Shown: positions 7,399-10,087 of the stretch, piece after piece
How the letters are laid out: the number at the start of each line of letters is the position of its first letter
Position numbering within the stretch: the first letter of the stretch is position 1
NCBI GenBank assembly: GCA_947071365.1
Contig: CAMTFT010000032.1
Location: forward strand, 1-10,087
Source of the DNA: an uncultured bacterium
GTDB taxonomy: Bacteria > Bacillota > Clostridia > Lachnospirales > Lachnospiraceae
DNA length: 10,087 nt
Direction of reading: 5' to 3'
Translations under genes and position numbers: made by a program
Notes under the pieces: model-generated
Database searches by the model: none
What the model was told of the DNA's origin: nothing
What the model saw: the letters and a program-made list of their open reading frames with translations, nothing else

Positions 7399-7443
7399 AA
7401 AACCACCTCCTGTCATACGGTATGTACGATAGAAGGTGGTTTT
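7399..7443. terminator. Bidirectional intrinsic terminator between treR and glutamine synthetase
   Basis: AAAACCACCT (7399-7408) pairs perfectly with AGGTGGTTTT (7434-7443). A smaller hairpin, CATA-CGG-TATG (7414-7424), sits in the loop. The T stretch ends the stem on either strand, so it can stop treR (85 bp after its TAG) and also glutamine synthetase transcripts arriving from the other side (20 bp after its TAA). Confidence 0.82.
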
Positions 7444-7463
7444 CTACGTTACAGGGTCAACAT

Positions 7464-8897
7464 TTACATATCATAGTACCTGCTAAATTCTGCCGGATGC
7501 GGAATACGGCTAATCTCAATGCTGTCAGCCCGTATCGTCCTGATCCAGTTTTTAATCAGATTTTCCGGAAATACACCGCCAGCAGTCAGATACTCGTGAT
7601 CCTGCTCCAGCGCATCCAGCGCCTCATCCAGACTGGCTGGCAAATGCCCCAGCCTGCTCCGCTCCTCTTCCGGCAATTCAAAGAGGTTAAAATCGAAGGG
7701 GCCCCAATTATGATCGGCTGGATCGATCTTATTGCGAATACCATCCAGCCCTGCCATAAGAATTGCAGCATATGCATAATAAGGATTACACATGGCATCC
7801 GGATTTCGCAATTCAAAGCGCTTTTTATCCGGTGATTTTACATAAGCCGGAATACGGATGACAGCACTGCGGTTCGCCATAGCGTAACCAATCGTTACCG
7901 GAGCTTCAAAGCCTGGAATCAGGCGTTTGTAGGAATTAGTGGTCGGATTGGTCAGCGCGCACAAACTGCGGACATGAGTCAACAGACCTCCGATAAAATA
8001 CATTGCTGTCTGACTTAGCTGCGCGTAATTATCCGCATCGTAAAACACAGGCTTGCCGTCCTTCTTCAGCAGCATATGGACATGCATTCCATTCCCTGCC
8101 TCTCCCAAAACAGGCTTTGGCATCAGGGTTGCCGTCATGCCATGAGCAGCGGCAGTATTCCGGATCACGTATTTCGCCGCCATAGTAGCATCGGCCAAAC
8201 GTGTCATTTCACCCAGCTCCACCTCTATCTCCATCTGCCCGGAACCACCCACCTCATGATGATGGTACTTCACGTCTACTCCCCACTTAGCCATCTCCAC
8301 ACACATTTCATTGCGCAGATCGAAGTTCACATCTCCCGGCTGGTCTGCATGGTAGCCTTCCTTCGGCCGTGTATGAAAACCATTATTCTGCTCCGGCGGG
8401 CAATCTGAGGACCAGACTGACTCCTGGCTGTAAAGCCGGTAGCCTACTTCATTCGGCTTTTCGCTGCAGCTCACACCGTCAAAAATATGAAATTCATACT
8501 CCGGCCCAATAATCATCTCGTCTGCAATTCCCAGCTCCTGCATATATGCAATTGAACGCTTCGCCACATTGCGCGGATAATGAGTGAAGGGACGATTTGC
8601 CGGATGTTCAATAACCATCACATCACCAATCATGGACAATGTAGGAATCTTAACAAAAGAGTCTGTCACCGCAGTCGTAATATCCGGAATAAAAACCATA
8701 TCACTGTTTTCCACCATAGCATATCCATAATTGGAACCGTCAAAACCGATGCCATTTTCAAGAATATCCTCTGTAAAACGTGCGGCCGGAATAGTAAGAT
8801 GCCTCCACCGTCCGCGAAGGTCAATCATTTTGAAATCCACAAACTGAATTCCCTGTTCTTGAATAAAAGCCTGAACCTGCTTAATGTCCTGAAACAT
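7464..8897 (-). CDS. glnA: Type I glutamine synthetase with Phe at the adenylylation site
   Basis: This 477-aa cytoplasmic enzyme makes glutamine from glutamate, ammonia and ATP. GSI motifs include DGSNYGYAMVENSDM (53-67), metal-ligand E133 in GPEYEFHIFD, HHHEVGGSGQMEIEV (212-226), NGMHVHMLL (269-277), the substrate loop NPTTNSYKRLIPGFEAP (317-333), NRSAVIRIP (342-350) and RFELRNPDA (360-368). It has the insertion after EFHIFD and the AGGVF...HPAEFSRYY tail typical of the GSI-beta group. However, the modified Tyr (Tyr397 of E. coli, in NLYDLPPEE) is F406 here, in NLFELPEEE. The start at 8897 is chosen because AAAGGAGG (8903-8910) lies 5 nt upstream; an in-frame ATG 13 codons earlier (8936) has no binding site. 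It lies 48 nt after the nitroreductase and is probably co-transcribed. A glutamine-synthetase-like ligase for another amine is possible but less likely. Confidence 0.9.
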   Translation of the reverse strand: MFQDIKQVQAFIQEQGIQFVDFKMIDLRGRWRHLTIPAARFTEDILENGIGFDGSNYGYAMVENSDMVFIPDITTAVTDSFVKIPTLSMIGDVMVIEHPANRPFTHYPRNVAKRSIAYMQELGIADEMIIGPEYEFHIFDGVSCSEKPNEVGYRLYSQESVWSSDCPPEQNNGFHTRPKEGYHADQPGDVNFDLRNEMCVEMAKWGVDVKYHHHEVGGSGQMEIEVELGEMTRLADATMAAKYVIRNTAAAHGMTATLMPKPVLGEAGNGMHVHMLLKKDGKPVFYDADNYAQLSQTAMYFIGGLLTHVRSLCALTNPTTNSYKRLIPGFEAPVTIGYAMANRSAVIRIPAYVKSPDKKRFELRNPDAMCNPYYAYAAILMAGLDGIRNKIDPADHNWGPFDFNLFELPEEERSRLGHLPASLDEALDALEQDHEYLTAGGVFPENLIKNWIRTIRADSIEISRIPHPAEFSRYYDM

Positions 8898-8945
8898 CTC
8901 TGCCTCCTTTCTATTTTCCAAATGTCGCTTTTTCATCCATACAAA

Positions 8946-9473
8946 TTACTGGATATAATATACGTAATCATCCTTTCTTGGTGCAGCGGCCCTGAGTGGA
9001 GCAGCCGCATATCCAAGAATCAGATGGCCGATACCCTCATAATTCCCCTCAATGCCAAGATTCTTCAAAATCTCCTTGCCTTCCTCAGACTCAAATTCTT
9101 CCTTTGCCCGGTGGATCCAGCAGCTGTCTACGCCGAGATCTGCTGCCGCATTCATAAGATTACCCATGACCAGACTACCATCATAGATATAGGTAGGCAC
9201 GTCCTTATTGGCCAGAACAATCAGAAGCTCCGGTGCCCCATAGAATGGATCATGACCTTCCCCCTGCCCCATAATCCTCGCATTCATAGCAGAGAGCTTG
9301 TCCCGCATCTCCCTGTTTGTAACTGCAATAATAATCGGTGACTGCCTTCCCATACCAGAAGCTGCGTAAGTGCCGGCCTTTATAATTGCCTGCAGTTTTT
9401 CTTCTTCGATCAGCTCCGGCTTATATGCGCGGCAGCTCCTTCTTGTTTCTAATACCTTTAATGTTTCTGACAT
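8946..9473 (-). CDS. Small nitroreductase-family FMN oxidoreductase
   Basis: This 175-aa protein is a short single-domain nitroreductase, expected to be a homodimer with FMN at the interface and to use NAD(P)H. The FMN phosphate-binding start RRSCRAY (11-17), the AASGMGRQSP segment (37-46), the GNLMNAAADLGVDSCWIH helix and the closing LGYAAAP...PRK (153-167) are all visible. The physiological substrate cannot be read from sequence; relatives act on quinones, flavins, nitro compounds or enones. AAAGGAG (9481-9487) precedes the ATG by 7 nt. It is the first gene of a probable two-gene transcript with glutamine synthetase, behind a leader of about 135 nt. The family is firm, the substrate unknown. 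Confidence 0.9.
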   Translation of the reverse strand: MSETLKVLETRRSCRAYKPELIEEEKLQAIIKAGTYAASGMGRQSPIIIAVTNREMRDKLSAMNARIMGQGEGHDPFYGAPELLIVLANKDVPTYIYDGSLVMGNLMNAAADLGVDSCWIHRAKEEFESEEGKEILKNLGIEGNYEGIGHLILGYAAAPLRAAAPRKDDYVYYIQ

Positions 9474-9610
9474 CTTTATTCTCCTTTCATTACTGTTTTT
9501 ATCACTGCTGTCTGCTCAGAATCAGTTTCACCGCATCAAATCAATTAATGTATCTATTTTACTTTCCTCACAGACTGCTTTCTTAATTCAAACATTCTGG
9601 TTTTTGCTCT
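9474..9610 (-). other. Long untranslated leader of the nitroreductase/glutamine synthetase transcript
   Basis: About 135 nt separate the predicted start near 9610 from the nitroreductase ATG. GCAGTCTG (9571-9578, read on the minus strand) can pair with CAGACAGC (9507-9514) with one A-A mismatch, closing a 72-nt structure. No T-box, glutamine, FMN or glycine riboswitch signature was recognised, and no terminator T run follows the stem. It may be a regulatory leader or simply untranslated sequence. Confidence 0.35.
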
Positions 9611-9616
9611 GTTTTG

Positions 9617-9645
9617 ATTATAGCATCTCAAAAGTGAATAGACAA
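9617..9645 (-). promoter_or_regulatory. Predicted promoter of nitroreductase/glutamine synthetase
   Basis: On the minus strand a perfect -10 TATAAT (9617-9622) lies 17 bp after TTGTCT (9640-9645), which keeps four of six -35 consensus bases. The -35 touches the edge of the 17-bp repeat at 9645-9661. No separate promoter was seen in the 48-nt gap before glutamine synthetase. Confidence 0.65.
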
Positions 9646-9661
9646 CAATCGCTTTTTATTC
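9645..9661. repeat. 17-bp imperfect direct repeat, copy 1
   Basis: ACAATCGCTTTTTATTC here and AAAATCGCTTTTAATTC at 9860-9876 agree at 15 of 17 positions, including the unbroken core AATCGCTTTT. The copies are 215 bp apart and bracket the 53-aa gene. This copy overlaps that gene's stop codon and abuts the nitroreductase -35 box. Confidence 0.55.
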
Positions 9662-9821
9662 ATGTCATTGGACTTTCAATATATGCCAAATAACGGTGCT
9701 TTTCTGCGTCTTTTTTCACCTTTAATGACAGCTTTTCTCTCCGAATTAACGCCCTTAATTCATGCAGTACCTCTATCTGTTCACGTTCTGTTGTTGCTGA
9801 AACTTTAATATTTATACTCAC
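9660..9821 (-). CDS. Small protein of unknown function (53 aa), GTG start
   Basis: A GTG at 9819-9821 is preceded at 5 nt by an excellent ribosome binding site, AGGAGGG (9827-9833). A longer frame opening at 9842 has its binding site inside the coding sequence and is rejected. The product starts MSINIKVSATTEREQIEVLH and ends HRYLAYIESPMT. It is basic and highly charged, with an apparent strand-helix-strand-strand pattern: a strand at 2-9, a charged helix at about 11-30, and strands at 31-37 and 43-49. I do not recognise the family with confidence; small proteins of this shape occur on clostridial integrative elements. It lies 97 bp after the partial right-edge gene in the same direction and is bracketed by 17-bp direct repeats. 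The initiation signals make it likely real. Confidence 0.65.
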   Translation of the reverse strand: MSINIKVSATTEREQIEVLHELRALIRREKLSLKVKKDAEKHRYLAYIESPMT

Positions 9822-9859
9822 TTTATCCCTCCTATGCAACACCTTATAGTTTTGGAATA

Positions 9860-9876
9860 AAAATCGCTTTTAATTC
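9860..9876. repeat. 17-bp imperfect direct repeat, copy 2
   Basis: AAAATCGCTTTTAATTC is the partner of the copy at 9645-9661, in the same orientation. It lies upstream of the 53-aa gene, in the 97-bp gap that otherwise shows only AT-rich sequence and no clear promoter. It may be a recombination footprint, a protein-binding site or chance in AT-rich DNA. Confidence 0.5.
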
Positions 9877-9918
9877 GTTAAGCCATATATTTTACCCTGA
9901 GACGGTTTAATGCCAGAT

Positions 9919-10087
9919 TTACCCGTTTTCACGCCGCAGGCTACGTGATTTTGCAAACATTAATCGGGCATTCTCTTTCTGCTTTTCGCTGCTTTTCGCT
10001 TCGTTTTGCAGGCGGTTTAGCTTGACCCAGCTTACAGGAATATGTGCGCATAAACTGCCATCCTTATTTTCTGCCACAATCTTGCAT
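9919..10087 (-). CDS. C-terminal end of a protein of unknown function, 5'-partial
   Basis: Reading the minus strand from 10086, a frame stays open for 55 codons to TAA at 9919-9921 and runs off the right edge, so no start codon is visible. The first visible residues are CKIVAENKDGSLCAHIPVSW, a soluble mixed beta pattern, followed by VKLNRL and a lysine/arginine/glutamate-rich helical tail ending SRSLRRENG. The early part looks like genuine protein rather than random sequence. I do not recognise the family; the ENxDGSLxxHIPxSWVK style is reminiscent of small proteins on clostridial mobile elements, but this is an impression only. A 10-bp tandem duplication at 9981-10000 lies in the tail and decides the C-terminal frame. 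Confidence 0.55.
   Translation of the reverse strand, partial: CKIVAENKDGSLCAHIPVSWVKLNRLQNEAKSSEKQKENARLMFAKSRSLRRENG
9981..10000. repeat. Perfect 10-bp tandem duplication inside a coding frame
   Basis: GCTTTTCGCT occurs twice back to back. The unit is not a multiple of three, so gain or loss of one copy shifts the frame of the right-edge gene. With two copies the tail runs to 9919; with one copy the frame would stop at a TAA shortly after the repeat, about 18 residues earlier. Confidence 0.7.

Noticed and set aside
7399..7443. Inverted repeat as an IS end or CRISPR unit
   Set aside because: It is a single hairpin with T tails between convergent genes, fully explained as a bidirectional terminator.
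8898..8936. Longer glutamine synthetase start at the ATG at 8936, adding 13 residues
   Set aside because: No ribosome binding site precedes it, and the strong AAAGGAGG at 8903-8910 is correctly spaced for the ATG at 8897. The extra residues are also untypical of the family N-terminus.
8580..9341. Long open frame antisense to glutamine synthetase and nitroreductase (253 codons)
   Set aside because: It spans two well-supported genes and their gap, lacks recognisable domains and has no ribosome binding site.
9474..9610. T-box, glutamine or FMN riboswitch in the nitroreductase leader
   Set aside because: No T-box NNTGG-type core or FMN/glutamine aptamer consensus could be matched by eye; only a generic stem is visible.
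9822..9842. Longer form of the 53-aa gene starting with GTG at 9842
   Set aside because: Its own ribosome binding site would then be coding sequence (the HRRD stretch). The GTG at 9819-9821 has ideal spacing.

Overview
The window looks like chromosomal DNA of a gut-type Clostridia, most likely Lachnospiraceae. The reasons are near-balanced base composition in the left three quarters, strong AGGAGG-type ribosome binding sites, a DegV/FakB paralogue, an HssRS-like two-component pair, a PTS-based trehalose operon, and a class I glutamine synthetase next to a small nitroreductase. No RNA gene, CRISPR array, IS element or complete mobile element is visible.

Layout. (1) Positions 1-824 (+) hold a DegV/FakB fatty-acid-binding protein whose first few codons lie off the left edge. 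A hairpin follows it, overlapping a promoter for the next operon. (2) Positions 961-2686 (+) hold an overlapping response regulator / histidine kinase pair with no obvious target gene in view. (3) Positions 2713-6341 (-) hold treC and treP, a trehalose-6-phosphate hydrolase and a trehalose PTS permease with a fused EIIA domain. The divergent regulator gene treR is at 6588-7313 (+). The 246-bp treP/treR gap carries four near-palindromic CTTGTTyrAACAAG boxes placed exactly over the two predicted promoters. (4) A bidirectional terminator at 7399-7443 separates treR from the opposing pair nitroreductase (8946-9473, -) and glutamine synthetase (7464-8897, -), which share a promoter at 9617-9645 and a leader of about 135 nt. 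(5) From about 9480 to the right edge the DNA becomes AT-richer. It carries a 53-aa GTG-started gene (9660-9821, -), flanked by imperfect 17-bp direct repeats, and the 3' end of another gene of unknown function (9919 to beyond 10087, -) containing a 10-bp tandem duplication.

How the parts work together. TreP imports and phosphorylates trehalose, TreC splits trehalose 6-phosphate into glucose and glucose 6-phosphate, and TreR represses both promoters until it binds its inducer, by family precedent trehalose 6-phosphate. The two-component pair probably answers a membrane-associated signal, because the kinase has almost no extracellular part. The glutamine synthetase has the insertion and C-terminal layout of adenylylated enzymes but has Phe where the modified Tyr would be. 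No clearly new multi-gene system is visible. The most novel-looking material is the right-edge segment and the leader in front of the nitroreductase/glutamine synthetase pair.
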